A stretch of DNA of 64,000 nt. Source: Cloeon dipterum (Eukaryota; Arthropoda; Insecta; Ephemeroptera; Baetidae). Where the stretch lies: NCBI RefSeq assembly GCF_949628265.1, contig NC_088786.1, positions 5,766,001-5,830,000 of the forward strand. Reading direction: 5' to 3'. Shown here piece after piece: positions 33,572-47,900 of the stretch (its first letter is position 1; each line of letters opens with the position of its first letter). A program made the translations under genes and the position numbers. The notes beneath the pieces were generated by a model. The model ran no database searches. It had not been told where the DNA came from and worked only from the letters and a program-made list of their open reading frames with translations.

Positions 33572-34598
33572 AGGAGTTTGGAATCTAAATTTAACGATGT
33601 TTTAATTTATTTTTTTTCAACGCTGCAGTTAAAAAAATAATTTTTTCTGAGCTTCAAATCGTCATTGAGCCTGGTTGGATTACCAAACAAGCACGAATAT
33701 TATGAGATATATTGGGAGTATGTAGATAATACATTTCTTTCAAATGATATTTTATTTATAAAAAAAGCAAAACACTTAACTGTTTAGGTTAGTGTTCTGC
33801 TTGTTTTCATGGATTTTATCTTAACAGTTAAGCCTCAAGAGCAAAAAACCTCGAAAAAACTGGGTTAAACCAATTCAAGTTCAGTGACGAATAATTCAAG
33901 TATGCATAATTTAGCAGTGTGATTTAACAAGAGGGGCTCTGTTCGTTTTATTGAATCACCCGCAGGCAAGGCAGGTTGTTGATGGCTTCCAGCAGATAGC
34001 ACGGAACACTCAGCACGAGCGTGCACTGATAATTCGGCCACAATGGCACGCAACAATTAGCGCAATTAGCGAATAGCGGGTGACGGCCTGACGGGCCATC
34101 AAGCAGAGCGTTTGTTCGCTAACGATAAGAACATTTTACCGGTTTTTTACGTCAAAGGTGGATTTAAATGAAATAACCGTTCAGTTCTTCTGAAGAATTT
34201 TCCTTAAAAGCGGGTTTGAAACTCTAGAAACACCTCTTCATGAGTTTTCTCTGATTTTAAATCTGATATTTCGAATCTTCTCGCGCTAATAAATCCTCAT
34301 TGCGCCCATAAATCAATGTAAAATCAAAAACTAATGTACCGGTATTCAATTGTCTCCGGTGTACCGGTAAGAGAATTTCTCATTCCCGCGTCGCCCCGGC
34401 GCCCTCCCTGCCGAGCGGGCGCATCGATTCGGGCGATTCGGGTGCCACGCCCCCGTTCGAGCCTCGCCCACCGCCGACCCTGCGCCTGTGTGCCTGCGTG
34501 CCTGGTGCCCGCTGCCTGCCTGGTGCCTGAGCAGCAGCAGCCGAAGGTGGGAGCGGCTGTGAGACGAGCGCACCCTTCCGTTCACACCGGCCCTGAGG
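33572..34598. other. Intergenic region and PEDS1 5' region
   Basis: AT-rich to about 34370, then a GC-rich, CpG-containing stretch (34380-34598) directly before the PEDS1 ATG, probably its 5' untranslated region and promoter. The long open frames on both strands there reflect base composition. Confidence 0.45.
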
Positions 34599-37500
34599 AT
34601 GGCGTTCCTGGCGCCGGTCAGGACCGAGCGCCAGATCCTCGAGAACTCGATGCTCGAGGACGACCCGAACGAGAACTCGGCCCTCGAGACGCCCCCGGCC
34701 GACGACCCCGCCGCCTCCAAGCCCCGATGGGGACCCAGACACAAGGGCGCCCAGGAGCTGGCCAACCTCTACAGCACAGGTGATAAAATGCAGATTGAGA
34801 ATTTTGATTCTGTCGAGGAAAATTTATTTTATTTTTGTTTTTACCGGTCGTTTTAATTTTTTTGCAAGTGGCCGCCTACTGTAATTTTTGCTTTCTGTTA
34901 TTATTGCTCATTCGCTGGGGGTGCCTGATCGTCGGCACGCGTCGCATGCGAGAATTTTAAGGCTAAGCCACCCCTGTGTGTGGTGTTACACAAAGCCGCC
35001 GTAATTTGTGCCTACTTATAAATACGTAACACGCACCCTGTGCTCCACTTCGCTTACATAACGACTTGTGTAATGCGACAAACGAAGAAAAGGTGGAGTT
35101 TTCTTTCAAATCAATGACTAATTTCAAACAGGAAGCGTCCAAATCAGATTAAAAAATCGCAAAACTGAAATTTCAGTGACGTTAAACGCGTGTGTGGTTA
35201 ATTGTTTTTTTCTTTTCGTCATCTAATCCATTTTTTGTAGTCTGTTCGTCGCGCCGGCGATGAAAACAATTATTATCTTTTGATGCCCGCGTCTGACCTT
35301 GCAGCCCAATTATTATCTCTGGGCCGCAGTTTCGGGAAAGCAATTATCGCGCCGAGGGTCAATTTCTGCTTGGGCTCATTTTTACGCCTGCCTCGTCACG
35401 TAGGCCACTGCAGGTGCAGAAAAACAAAATAAAATAATGTGCAACCACACGACTAACACGAGCGAGTATTTTTTCTAACACGCCCTTGTAAATGTGCCGA
35501 GAATTATTGTTGGCTTGTTTTTCTTTCGGCCCCGCACTCGGTGTCGCAATCGATCTTCCCACAGTTAAACATTTACGCCAGTGGACAGCCGGTTCGCAAC
35601 CCTTTTGTATGTGGTTGTAGCAAATATTTACAGCGCCAAGTTGTAAATTTTTAAATGGCCTCTTCAGCTATGTGATTCATTATTTACTCCTTTCTCCTTT
35701 TTTCCTCTTTTGAAATTTGTGGTATGTGTGAAGGAAAGATTTCTTAACCGTGAAAAGTGGCGAGGATTAGATAAACTTTGCCGCCGCTTATCGCTCAATT
35801 TTGACAGCTTCCCGCGCCAACTGAGATAGAGCTGTCAAAACAAATCAGAGTGAACCCAAAATTATTGAAAATATGGGTTCAAATTTTTGTCCCAGATTCG
35901 TTCTTACAATTTTTTTATTGGAAAAGATTAAAAACCTTATGTATTATTATTTTTTAAATATTAAAAAAGTTTTATTGGGTTATCAAAATGTCTTAACATA
36001 TTTCTTTCGCATATTTTTAAACTAAGATGAGGATTTAATACCAAAATCTACTACACATTCTTCTCGAGTAACGCAACGCTGGACTTGATTTGATCGTATT
36101 TCACTACCTGAAAGCACAATTTTATCTGAAAATTATATAGTTGATTTTGTTTTAAATGGGTTTTATTTCGTGCAAACACAATTTGGCCTTCTTGAACTGA
36201 TAATAATTTTCTTGAATTTCTTGAACCTTGTTTGGTTAAATAAATTAAATCAAAATAATGATGAATAATTATTTTCGAAAGTAAACCGACTTTTTATAAA
36301 TAGAAAAAATGCCCTAAAAATTTAAAAATAGATCAAAATATTTCTAAGCTGAAAATTCCTTCTAAAATTTCCAAATTAAAAATCCTCACACATAAGCCAA
36401 ATATTTTTTCCGTTTAGGGAGCTTAAATTAGTTTCCGACGATTTCAATTATGGTTCACACAAGATTTCCTCCATATGATTACTAAATTGAAACTACATCC
36501 TCCTTAATTGCTTTAAATACTTCCTCCTTTAATCTTTCATTCCGTTAGGTTTCAGCTTCACAGTAAAATGCGTAAAATGTATCGCGTTATTGTTACAGAA
36601 TACAGAAATGTTGTAAAACCTCTTTTAACGAGAACGCAACCTTTCAAATATCCTGACAGCATCAGGATTTTTGTTAATAAATTTTTGTTTTAATTTGAGC
36701 ATAAAAGCCGCACGTCGATTTTTCTTGAAGCCTCCTATGGCGAAAAATAATCTTTGTTGGTATCCTATTGGTCGCTGGAAGGAAAAAAATGTCAAAAAAG
36801 CCAACAAGGAAGAGGAATTTTATGCCATCAGACTATCAGATATATCAGATATTTGACATGGGAAAAATGTACATTTATATAATTCTTTCCGCGAAAAATT
36901 GTTAGAATACAAATTTACCGGCATCAACCAGAATTCCCCTTCACTTTCAAATTATTGTAAATGAGGACAAGCTGATTTTCGGTGAAAATGAATTAAATTG
37001 AAGTGACTCGACCTCTATTCATAATTTTAATTTTTAAATTCGTCCAGTGTTGATTTCCTCGTATTCACAATTAATATAAATTTACAGCGAAAAATAATTT
37101 AAAAATTTACCGCTCTGCTGTTAACTTTATTAAATTTGACACAGATGTTTCACCAAGCTGTTTATTTTTGTTTTATTCAGGGAAGCGTACGCAAGAGTGC
37201 ATCTGCGTGGGCATCTGCATCATGCTGATGGCCGTCAATTTTTTCTTTCTGCTGATGCACCTGCAGCTGGAGAAGCTGAGCACCATCGTGGTGGCAGCCA
37301 TGTGCGGCATCTTCACCGCCGACTTCGCTTCCGGCGTCGTCCACTGGGCTGCTGACACCTGGGGCTCCGTTGAGCTGCCCATCCTCGGCAAGGTGAATTT
37401 ACATTTTATTAATCAAATGATAAATAATGTTTCTATTTTTTTCTGAATTAATTTGTTTTTTAATGAACTGTCTTCAAGTTAATTGCATTAAAATCTCACT

Positions 37501-38957
37501 TCGGCTAAGCATTTCCAAAATAGCATTCCATTACATGTCAGGGCAGTAAGATGATTAGCCATATTATGCATTTAATAAAAATTTAAACTCAAATTTTTTA
37601 AAATTTTCCCAGAATTTCATTCGGCCGTTCCGAGAGCACCACATTGACCCAACGTCGATCACGCGACACGACTTTATCGAGACAAACGGCGACAACTTCA
37701 TGCTGACCATCCCCTTCCTCGGCTACATGGTGTGGCATTTTGTCTCCAGCTCTGAGGCTGAGGTGCAGAAGAGCTTCTGGTGGAGCTGCTATCTCTTTCT
37801 GCTCGCCATATTCGTCGCCATGACTAACCAGGTATGTTGACCTTGCCTCCACGCATTTTATCTAGGCTCCTTATCCTTATATTCAGAGTCGCGCGGATTT
37901 GCGGACCAACGCGCAATCGCTCTGCGCAGATGCAGATCCACGTCCCTATATATTGCCAAGTTTTTGTTTACGGCTCTGTTAAAATTAATGAAATCATCCG
38001 CGTCTCAATTGGTGTCAAACGAAAGCGGACGAGGTGATCTATGATACAAGTCAAAACCATGGCCGTGGAAAATAAAACAACCGAGAAATTTGCGTTCAAA
38101 TATTGCATGTTTTGTGTGGGAAAAAAGCTGCAGCTGGAGCAGGCGACAGTAGGGTCATCTAGCGAGATCACTGAAGCTCACGCAGTTTGAGCAGTCACGT
38201 GACTCAACTCAACCATCTCATTGGCCAAGAACAGGCACGCGCTTTACTGCGTGATGTACTGTTTGAAAGAAATGGAAGGGAGAAACAATAAAATGTGCAC
38301 TTTTTTGCCAATGAGAATGGGTCACGTGTCACGGGACTGCACGAACTGCGTGTGCTTCACTGTTCATGCTGAGTATTGGAAGATGTCTCTACTGTCGCCT
38401 GCTCCGGCTGTAGCTTTCTTCCCAGACAAAAGGGGCATTTTTCGAACGCGAATTTCTCGTTTGTTTTACTTCCCACGGTCCTGGTTCCGACTTCTGTTGT
38501 AGATCAACTCGTGCGCTTTCGTTTGACACCATTTGAGACGCAAATGGCTCCAGTAATTTTGACTCAGAGCCGCTAACAAAAACTCATATAGCATGGCAAA
38601 ATATAGGAACGTGTTTCTGCGCAGGGCGAATGCGCGTCAGTCCGCTAATCCACGCGACTCTAGGGAAAAAGACTTTATATGCATTTTGATTTTCAGATCC
38701 ACAAGTGGTCGCACACGTACTTCGGTCTGCCGGGGTGGGTGGTGTGGCTGCAGGAGCACCACGTGATCCTGCCGCGGCGGCACCACCGCATCCACCACGT
38801 GGCGCCGCACGAGACCTACTTCTGCATCACGACCGGCTGGCTCAACTGGCCGCTGGAGAAGCTGCACTTCTGGCCAGGCCTCGAAGGCGTCATCCAGTAC
38901 TGCACGGGCTGCAGGCCGCGCGCCGATGACCTCAAGTGGGCGCAGAAACGCTCCTAA
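34599..38957 (+). CDS. PEDS1: PEDS1 (TMEM189/Kua), plasmanylethanolamine desaturase
   Basis: Four exons (34599-34779, 37181-37392, 37613-37831, 38697-38957) give 290 residues with matching phases; the human protein has 270. The family puts the vinyl-ether double bond into plasmalogens in the ER membrane. Signature stretches: TADFASGVVHWAADTWGS, RPFREHHIDPTSITRHDFIE, NGDNFMLT, then the last exon with IHKWSHTYFGLPGWV, QEHHVILPRRHHRIHHVAPH and GWLNWPLE. The clustered His residues are the di-iron ligands of the desaturase fold. Hydrophobic segments occur in exon 2 (about residues 70-110) and exon 3. Intron 1 is 2.4 kb; intron 3 contains a 777-bp fold-back element. Confidence 0.95.
37885..38661. 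mobile_element. Fold-back DNA element with about 275-bp arms
   Basis: The left arm 37885-38160 and the right arm 38385-38661 are inverted copies, from terminal AGAGTCGCG to the shared GGAGCAGGCGACAGTAG. Words such as GGTGTCAAACGAAAGCG are exact in both. The spacer (about 220 bp) is single copy. No target duplication was recognised. No coding capacity. A solo arm occurs at 14152-14244. Confidence 0.85.
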
Positions 38958-39459
38958 ACCCTGCTTCGCTTCCCCTGCCCGCCCCCCAGCGGCCGTTCAC
39001 CCTCCAACCGCCGGCAAGCCGCATCTTTTGTGCCTTTTTCGCCACTTTTCAGCAACGGAACGAACCCCTCGACAATTCTGCCAGCCTGCCTTTTGTTCCT
39101 ATTTTTCTTCGTGCGTCTGCCAAGCGGACGACGTGATAACGCCTTTTTCTGCAACAGGTTGTATTTTTTCGCAACTGCTACTGGCGATTCTTTTTAAGTT
39201 TCGAGGAAACTAGTGTGAGGTTTGTCTTGGTCGGATTTAAAAGTTACCTTTGTTGCTGGTGGACTTCTTGGTGCCTGAAATGTGATTTGAAGGAAATTAG
39301 ATACCAGTTCGCTGATTTTGATTTGATTGAAATAATAACTGACTGATGAAAATAATTTTTTTGCCAATTTTCTTCAATTTCATAAACATCTATTTTTTGG
39401 TTATGTTTTTGCATATTAAGATCAAGATAGGAAAATTATTTGACGAAATAATACGATAG
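38958..39459 (+). other. PEDS1 3' flank
   Basis: GC-rich to about 39130, then AT-rich; probably 3' untranslated sequence. No other feature. Confidence 0.4.
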
Positions 39460-40711
39460 TAGGGATGTGCAAAATATGTCGATTTTTGGTGCGTTTTAAT
39501 TTTTGTATTTATTTTTTTTTTAATTTTCTATTATTTCCAAGACTAGAAAACTGGTTATTTTAAACAGGGACAGGGATGCAATTCCTAATAGCCTGGCTTT
39601 TTACCAGGTGGGGCTCAAGAAATGCAAAACATAACATATTCCATTTTTCCAGCAAAAATCTAAGCAATCCAGTTTAAGACAAAATAATTTCTCCAGCTTT
39701 CTATAGAGCTGTAATTAAATTTTTTGTCCACCCATAGCTCAATTTCGCGGCCATGGGCCTCACTAAAAATATATATCGCAAGTAACTCCTGCAAGAAATA
39801 AGTAATAATTTAAAATGAGACTCTTTTCAGCCCTGATTTTATATAATTTTTGCACGCCTATAAGATTGCGTGGATTTTGCATTTTTGAAATGATGGCGTC
39901 TAAAAGAGTAAAGATCTAGAAATTTTTAAATTGCAATGGGTTGTGAAGTAAAATAAGGTAATTGTTACACAACCAATTCCGAAAAAAAAACAAGCAAATC
40001 ATATAAATTCCTGCTTGTTCCTTTCAAAAATGCCAAAAAATTAATAACTATCAGTTTAAGATATAATTGTTAAAACAATTTCTTAAACGAGAAAAATTTC
40101 CAAAAAAAATGTATTTGATTTCAAAATTAAAAAAAAATCAAAGTATAAAGCAGTATTAAAATATGCATCACAGCATCAATAATTAAGTTTTTACAGTATT
40201 AAACGCAAAAAATAGGTTAACTGGACTGGTTTTAAAAAGAATGTGTTCGTGCTATTTTCTGGAAACACATATATATTTTTTAAGAAATCTGACATGCTCC
40301 CAGAAAAAAACTAATACTTGGTTTCCACTGCACATCCTTTTACGCTTATAATTTTCCAACATAAATACGATGAATTCCGTTTTTGGGCAATTTTTTGTTT
40401 CAGTTTTTCAATTTACAAAAACACCACATGTTAAGATACTAAAATATTAAATTATAGTGCGCTAGAATTGTTTTAAAATGGTTAAATGGAAGAGCAGTCT
40501 TAAAATAACCATTAAGGTTGCAATATTTTGCTTTTTAATTTGAAAATATAACTAAGGAAATTGGATTTGTATTTGAAATGATAAGGTGCTATTTTTGGGA
40601 ATATTAAAAATAAAATCATGATCTGCCTAGTCAAAATAAACGATACATGAATTTTGGCAAAAAAGGTTGCAGGAAAGAAATTAAAATTTATTTTTGCGCT
40701 GCACATCCCTA
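39460..40711. mobile_element. Non-autonomous TIR element, hAT-like ends
   Basis: The left end TAGGGATGTGCA and the right end TGCACATCCCTA are inverted matches 1.25 kb apart, with a TAGGG terminus as in hAT elements. I could not find an 8-bp target duplication, so the element may be old or the family call wrong. The interior is AT-rich with no long frame. Confidence 0.6.
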
Positions 40712-41223
40712 ATCTTGAAGTGTTTAAATTGCCTTTTCAATGTTGTTAAAATCGTTTTTAGTCTATGTGTTTATCTAAACTGTTCAGATTCAAGATGATA
40801 ATTATATTTTGAAAGCAAAAAATCTTAAAAGGTAAAATAACGCTAGAAATTGAAAAAATGAACTGGTGTGAAAATTTAAGACAAAAATTCGCCGAATAGA
40901 AATGAACGCTTTAAAACCTAACCTAAACGCTCAAAACTATATTTTCTGGAGCTTTCTATACTGCTATTCTGCCCCATCAGTGACGCAATAATCCGGCCTG
41001 GACAAACTCTTTATGGATAATTTTTAATCTTTAAACTCGAATTTTCCACTTTTCAGTTCCTGATTTTCTTTTTAACAAACTTTTTGATGCATTTGCGCGA
41101 GGGGGTTTCCTGCAGGAAAGACCGAGGAAACGGACGCTTTTAATAAATAGGATAGGAGCGGCACCGAGACCCGAAAAAATAAATATATCGATCACGTCAT
41201 CACATTTCAAACGAGCCGAGCTT

Positions 41224-41270
<47 letters not shown>
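41224..41270 (+). repeat. (GA)n microsatellite
   Basis: About 20 near-perfect GA dinucleotides. Confidence 0.95.
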
Positions 41271-41272
<2 letters not shown>

Positions 41273-42433
41273 GTGAGTCAAAACAGCACGTGTCACTCCG
41301 TCCTGCTGAAAATTTCTTGATTTGTCGAATGCAGAGTGACGTGAACACGAAAATCAATTTTTGCTGTTGCTATATTCGAGAAAACGGGAGTAATCGTGCT
41401 TTGATAATAATCGCTCGGGGACCAAAATCGCGTGGAAAAGTGTTTTTTTTTTCTTTTTACCGTGTTATTTCACCCTTCTTGATGCAATAAGAGAGTTCAA
41501 ATCGATGATTTCGACGCACAATCGTTTGCTTATTGTGTGTCACGCGCCGAAATTAAATTTTCATGCGATACGCGAGAGATCGATTTACTTGCTGCGCTTG
41601 CAACTGCCTTATTCGCATTTTTAGAGAGACGATTTTACCGTTGCGCTGTGGTGGGTCGAGACAGTGTGCGTGTGCGCCATCGCTTTTCGTGTGCGTAACC
41701 GAATATATCTCGTGCTTGCTGTGTTTTCGTCGACAATCAAACTTTTAACAATCTGAATTAGAATCAATCAAACTTTCTGTTGAACTCGACTCTTGCGTGA
41801 CTCGTCGGTTTCCAAAGCCATAAAACGATGGAAGGCACCACTGCTTTTAAAATTCCTAGTTCAAAAAAGGTTATACGTGTTACTTATTTAAAGATATAGG
41901 TTTTTGCGTGAAATGTATTTTTGAGCAGCCACCGACGGATGGCGACACCATCCTTTAGCAAATTTTGAGCCATTTTACGCGTAGTTTTTGGGTTTAAATC
42001 GTACTCTTAGGCACGAGTTTTATTTTTTTGGAAGTATTACTTGAGTTTTCACGTTAATTGTACTAAAAATCTAGTGATTGAATAATAATGTTGCTTTTTA
42101 ACTATTATTTCTGACAAATATGAAAAACTACAGACTCGTTCCTTATTTGGTTTTCCACTGCCAATTTTTATCTGGAAAAAAGTGAGCAATGGATACCTAT
42201 TTTGTTTTAATTTTCTTAACGAAAATTGGACATATAAATTTACAAAAGATACTAAACATATTTTCGTCCAGGTTATCTGATCCAGAAGTAGCAATATAAA
42301 ACATGTAATTACAGTTAACAAAAATGAAAACTGTAATAATTGCTTTAAATCAATGATTTGCTCTTTGAAAGTGAACAAATTGATCCTTAACGAAATTGCT
42401 AGTTGTTGGTGGCCTGCGAGCTATGCAAATTCT

Positions 42434-42562
42434 AAAAGCGATCTATTTCACGCGGCGGAGGACCGCAGACGTTCTTATTGGCCAAGCAATAACGTGTACC
42501 GCCGCCGGCCAATCAGAACGTCCGCAATCCTCCGCTTACAATTAGGGAAATAGATCGCTTTT
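42434..42562. mobile_element. 129-bp hairpin MITE
   Basis: The arms AAAAGCGATCTATTTC and GAAATAGATCGCTTTT are exact inverted copies at the two ends. Inner arms with CGTTCTTATTGGCCAA and GGCCAATCAGAACG extend the palindrome. It carries two ATTGG/CCAAT boxes. Almost intact, so probably young. Confidence 0.8.
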
Positions 42563-44989
42563 TGCTGAACTCTCATTACGAGAAATCCCCGAAGGAAAGA
42601 AAACTATCACCTGGTTGATAGACTAAATTAAATTTTTGGATCAACAGTTGCTTGCTCTCCCCTCTCCTAATGCCAACTTAATAAAATAACAATGATGAAA
42701 CGGATAATATTTATTTATTAGAGAAAATTAGAAGTCCCATTTGAAATTGTTTCAAAAACTGTTGAAAAGCATATTTTTGTCTATTGTCCTAAACCTAAAC
42801 CCTGGTAAAATCACAAGTGAAATTAAAAAAACCTGCAAATGAAAGGTAGTGCCACCTTGTCAGGATTTTTGAAGTGTTCCATGCTATTTGCATTGATTTT
42901 CTTGAAAAAACATTAAAAAAAAACCACGTCTGATTATGATCTGGAACATCTTAACCAACAAAACGGTCAATTTATTTGTTCTGGATCTAGACACGCCTTC
43001 TTTTCCTTTAATCAGCTCTTTTTTCAATTGTGTCATATTATACATTTTTACAGATTTTTTTTTTAATTTGATGATATTCTAGAAAATGAATTGTGACAGT
43101 GGTGCCATCTATTTTTGGATACAACCGCGATCATATCACGCAAAACGGTCAAATTATGAAAGAAGAAACGCCATTTATACACACTACTTCTCACTTGTAG
43201 TCGCGTCATTGCCAAAGAATTGTCTAAAAATACGGAGTGAGTGTCAAAACTAGGCTTTTAACGAACAAACTCGCGTCGGCAGTAATTATTTCATAAATGT
43301 GGTAGTGCGTAAGGAAACTAATATATTAGAGAGCTTTCCACCTGCTTTTAACAAGACTTGCGCTCGCGTATGTTTAAATATTTTTTCCTGTTTAAGCTCT
43401 TGTAGGTTGTTGATATTTTCGTAAAACACCAAAACTACCTGAGTATCTATTAGTCATTCACAGATTTCTATACATTAATATTCGTTGTTGATAGTTCGGC
43501 CAAGCCGAAAGAATTAATTAATGCTGTTGATTTTAGATATATCTTGTTTTTAATTGTTAAACTAACGCTGGTGCGCACAATCCCTTTAAAGGTGAGCATT
43601 TCTTTGCGATAAATTACAAAACAAATCACTAACTGCTCAAAAGTGTCGGGAAAACTGTGTGTGTAATAAATTAATAATTAATATCAGAGCGATTTTATTC
43701 ACATGTAATTGTACAATTCATTGGAATCTGTCCAAAGCGAAAGAAGGAAAACCAAAGGGTGCCTGTTTGAAGCTTGTCATCACGTATTTTGACTCTTTCT
43801 CTGAAGGAAAGAGGAAAGAGAGGTGGAGCGCAATCACCGAAAGATTCCACCGTTTATTTTAATGCTGCTAAAACGCTGCGTGTGCTAAAAATGATGAGAT
43901 GAAATAGGGAAGAAAATATTTACGAAATTTTACTGTTGAGACGGAAATTAATATGCTGAATTTGTAGAGAGTGTGAGTGCGATATGATGTTAACAATAAA
44001 AAAAATGATAAATTTATATACAGTGCGAATCAGACTGCTTTTTATTTTACTCTTTTAAAGATTTTGCAAAATCCTGGAAAACCTTAGAAACAAGTTTTTT
44101 ATCAAATTAAGTGTCATGACACCTGACAGTGAACGGAAAACTGTACCGCCGAACTCTCCTTTAGTGCCGGTTGCATATCATTCCACAATTTTATCATCTG
44201 GGCTGGCGCCACAAAATTATGCGTGCCATCTCATGCTGCAAATTAATTCAAACCGATATATTGAGCTCTTGATTTTGAGGAAAAAGATGCTTCATAGCAT
44301 AAAAAATCAGTTCGGTTATTAATTAAATATATATACCGTTGGAAAATGAAAAAATTAAAATTTACTGCCGCAAAAAAACCTTTCAAATTGCAGGGCTCAT
44401 GTTTTGGCTGTGTACAGAATCTTATCTTGAGCAATCGTTTGAGTGATGCAGTCTTCATCAATCACCATTATCTGAAGTGTTGATGCGAGTGTATAATATG
44501 CTTGAATTACAATGATAAAAAGAAATTGGAACTTTTCAAAAAGACAGGACGTTACAAATTCACGATGGCTGAGGCGTCTTGTCAGCGGTCTTCTTCGCAA
44601 ACGTCCTTTTGGCAGTGTTTTCAAACGTGGTTTTTTTTAGGTAATCTAATCACTTTTATTTCTAAATAAATGCAAATAAAGTGTACTTATATTTACTAAA
44701 GTATTGCAGAGCTCTAATGGAACGGAGCGGGTTTTTAGTCTAAATGTGAGTCATGATCCAGTCGTCACAAAACATAAAAGTTTTACTGTCTCGCTTTTGT
44801 TAAATTGAACCAATTTTGGTTCTACCTATCCTAATTTTTTATCATAAAATTTACTTTCAATTCTCTTTTTAAATTAAATGGAATCGAAATTTTCTTCCTT
44901 TTAAATGGACAAAAAGTAACTTCATTACAAAAAATTGCAATAATTTTTGGCAACTAAGAAACTTCCTCAACGTTATGTCTCTTCCATAG

Positions 44990-47900
44990 AAGCCTAGGGC
45001 GAGGGAATATATTAACAAATGTTTGCCAAGCCATGGATATTTTACGAAGGCTAAGACACGACGAAACAGGGTACATATATTGTTTTACCGCGGCCAGACC
45101 TATCTAATAATTCCTGATACTTGATCTTATAATTAGTATGGGGAAAAGGAGAGTCAAATCCCTCAAATGGTTTGGATACCAGACTTTATTGTTTGCCTCG
45201 AGGTTGAACCCGGTAAACGGGTCGGGTCAGTTATGAGGCGAGAACAATATCAATTACACCAGGAATATTACAGGCAAGGTCAGCGTAGGGCGTGTGATGA
45301 GCACTGAGTTTCACTGGCCTTGCGAGCGTTAACACGTAGCTGCTTAACGCTCGGCTGATATATTGGAAATAATCACTTTATCACAAAAACTAGCAGTGCG
45401 CATGGGCGCACAGGTGAACTTCAGGGTAAAGGTTAACACCATTAGGTGGAGGCACTACACTAGCCCCGGGGTGGATGACTGGAAGTCTACGTAGGTTTAC
45501 CAAATCGATCAGGAAGTTTGATGGTTCGACCAAATCTAGTCTTCGTCGCTGGTTGTCGAACAGCAGGGGCTTCAATGCGAACAGTTTTGCGAATAGTTAC
45601 TTTTGGTTCAGATGCTTTTGGTTGCCTAATTGATGGAGGAGGTCGAGCTGCAGGGGCCGAAGGGCCAGGTTGAGGCTCAACTGGGGGTTGCGTTGCAGAC
45701 TGAGGTGCTGGCTGCGCGGACAGCGGCGCAGCAGGTTGAGGTGCAGTGGGTTGCGGCAAGACAGGCGGCGGTGCGGCGGGTTGCGGCACGTCATTTCTTC
45801 TTGCAGGCACTTCAACCCAAGGCGTTTCAGGTCTTTCGCGTGGCAAAATTGCTTCTGAAAATGCTGGTTTCAAGCGATCTATTGAGACAGTTTTGCTATG
45901 GCCTTTAAACTCGATGGTGAAAGTCTTCTCTCCACGTTCGAGCACACGGTGCGGGCCAGAATACTGCGGCGTGAGCGGTGCACGTTGCTCACATCTCAAC
46001 AGAACATGTGTTGCTTTTGCTAAATCAGGGTGTACAAAGAACTTCTTATTGGAACTGTGCCACACAGGTTGTGGGCAAAAGTGTTTAAGGTGACTTTGCA
46101 GGCGTAACAGTATTTCAGTTGGAGTTAGCTGGGACTCAGGTGGAGTGAAATATTCACCTGGCAACCTGATGGATTCTCCATACACTATTTGTGCGGAAGA
46201 AAAACCTAAATCTTCCTTCAAAGCAGAACGCAAACCCAGCAAAACAGGCGAAAGGGCTGCAGACCAAGTAGTGGCATGGCACGTCAGCGCGGCTTTCAGG
46301 GTGCGGTGGAAGCGTTCAATCATTCCATTGGCTTGTGGATGATATGCGTTAGTGTGTTTGATTTTGATACCTGCTTTTGTTGCGAAAGAGTGGAAGGTTT
46401 GCGAGGTGAACTGTCTACCCTGATCGCAGACAAGCGTCGTCGGCAGACCAAATCTGCTAATCCATCCATCCTTTATTGCTCGAATAACTGCTTCGCTGGT
46501 AATAGTTGACAGTGGGACAACTTCTGGCCATCTTGAAAATCGGTCAATCATAGTGAGACAATAGCGAAAACCTTCAGAGAGCGGTAGCGGACCAATAAGG
46601 TCAATGTGCACGATAGAAAAGCGGTCTGAAGTAATAGGAAATGAACGTAGTGGAGCTTGTGTGTGCTTCGTAACCTTTGACTTCTGGCATTCAAGGCAAT
46701 TTCTTGCGAAGGTGAGACAATCCTTCTTCATTTTGGGCCAAACAAACCTTTCTGCAACCAAGCGTGTAGAGGCCTTGCCACCAGGGTGTGCGAGGTTATG
46801 TAGACCATCAAATGCGGGTTTTCTAAATTTCAGCGGCAGGAAAGGGCGAGGTGTTTTCGTTGAAGTGTCACACCAAATTTGGTCTTCAGAATTTTCAACG
46901 GGAAACAACTTCAGCTTCAAAGAGCTTGATGGGCCGAGATACTGCTTCAGTTCATTATCGTCCTTCTGTGCGCGTGCAATAGCTTCATGAGAGAGTGCGG
47001 CAGGAGCAGAGACAGCGTCAACACGCGATAGCGCATCTGCGACGATATTGGCTTTTCCAGGGACGTATCTAATATCTGTACAGAATTCCCCAATAAATTG
47101 CAAATGCCTGATTTGGCGAGGTGTGCAATCTGTTCTATTCTTCGAAAATGCAGAAGTAAGAGACTTTTGATCCGTGTAAATCACAAATTGTCGTCCTTCA
47201 AGGAGGTAGCGGAATTTCTTCACAGCATCGTAAATGGCGAGCAGCTCTCGATCATAAGGTGCGTAGTTCTTCTCTGTAGTAGATAGTTTTCGACTATGAA
47301 ATCCAAGGGGCTCCCAAATATCATTCACGCACTGTTGGACGACGGCGCCTAAGGCGATGTCTGATGCATCAGTCACCAGCGCAAGCGGTGCGTCGTCTTT
47401 TGGATGTGCAAGGCACGCTGCGCTGGCTAACTCGACTTTACTTGCTTCAAAGGCGGTTTTAGCAGTTTCATTCCAAGTTAGCGGTTCCTTTTTGCGTTTC
47501 TTACCGGCAAGCAGTGCGTTTAGAGGTGCGAGAGTTGCAGCAATTTTCGGTACAAAGCGCCGATAATAGTTAAGCATGCCGAGAAACCTGGCCAATTTGT
47601 CGGCTGTCGCAGGAAGAGGAAATTCTCGGATTGCGGCGACACGCTCTGGAAGTGGAGTAATTCCTTTACTGTCCACTCGGTAACCAAGGAATTCAATAGA
47701 ATTTGCGCCAAGCACACACTTCCTCGGATTGAGGACTAGACCGTGCTCGTCAAGGCGCTTGAGCACCTTTCTCAGGTGATCTTCATGCTCAGCAGCGGAT
47801 GATGAAGAAATCAATATGTCATCAATATAGCAGAAGACAAAGCTCATATCGTCGAAAATCTGGTCCATCAGCCTCTGGAATGTCGCAGGAGCGTTCTTCA

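Larger units (their letters stand above)
40712..44989. other. Gene-poor AT-rich region
   Basis: Contains a GA microsatellite (41224-41270) and a small hairpin element (42434-42562). The frame at 43659-43862 encodes no recognisable domain. It may contain upstream exons of the gene interrupted at 45 kb, but none could be supported. Confidence 0.35.

Noticed and set aside
34334-34783. Long overlapping open frames on both strands
   Set aside because: GC-rich shadows of PEDS1 exon 1 and its leader.
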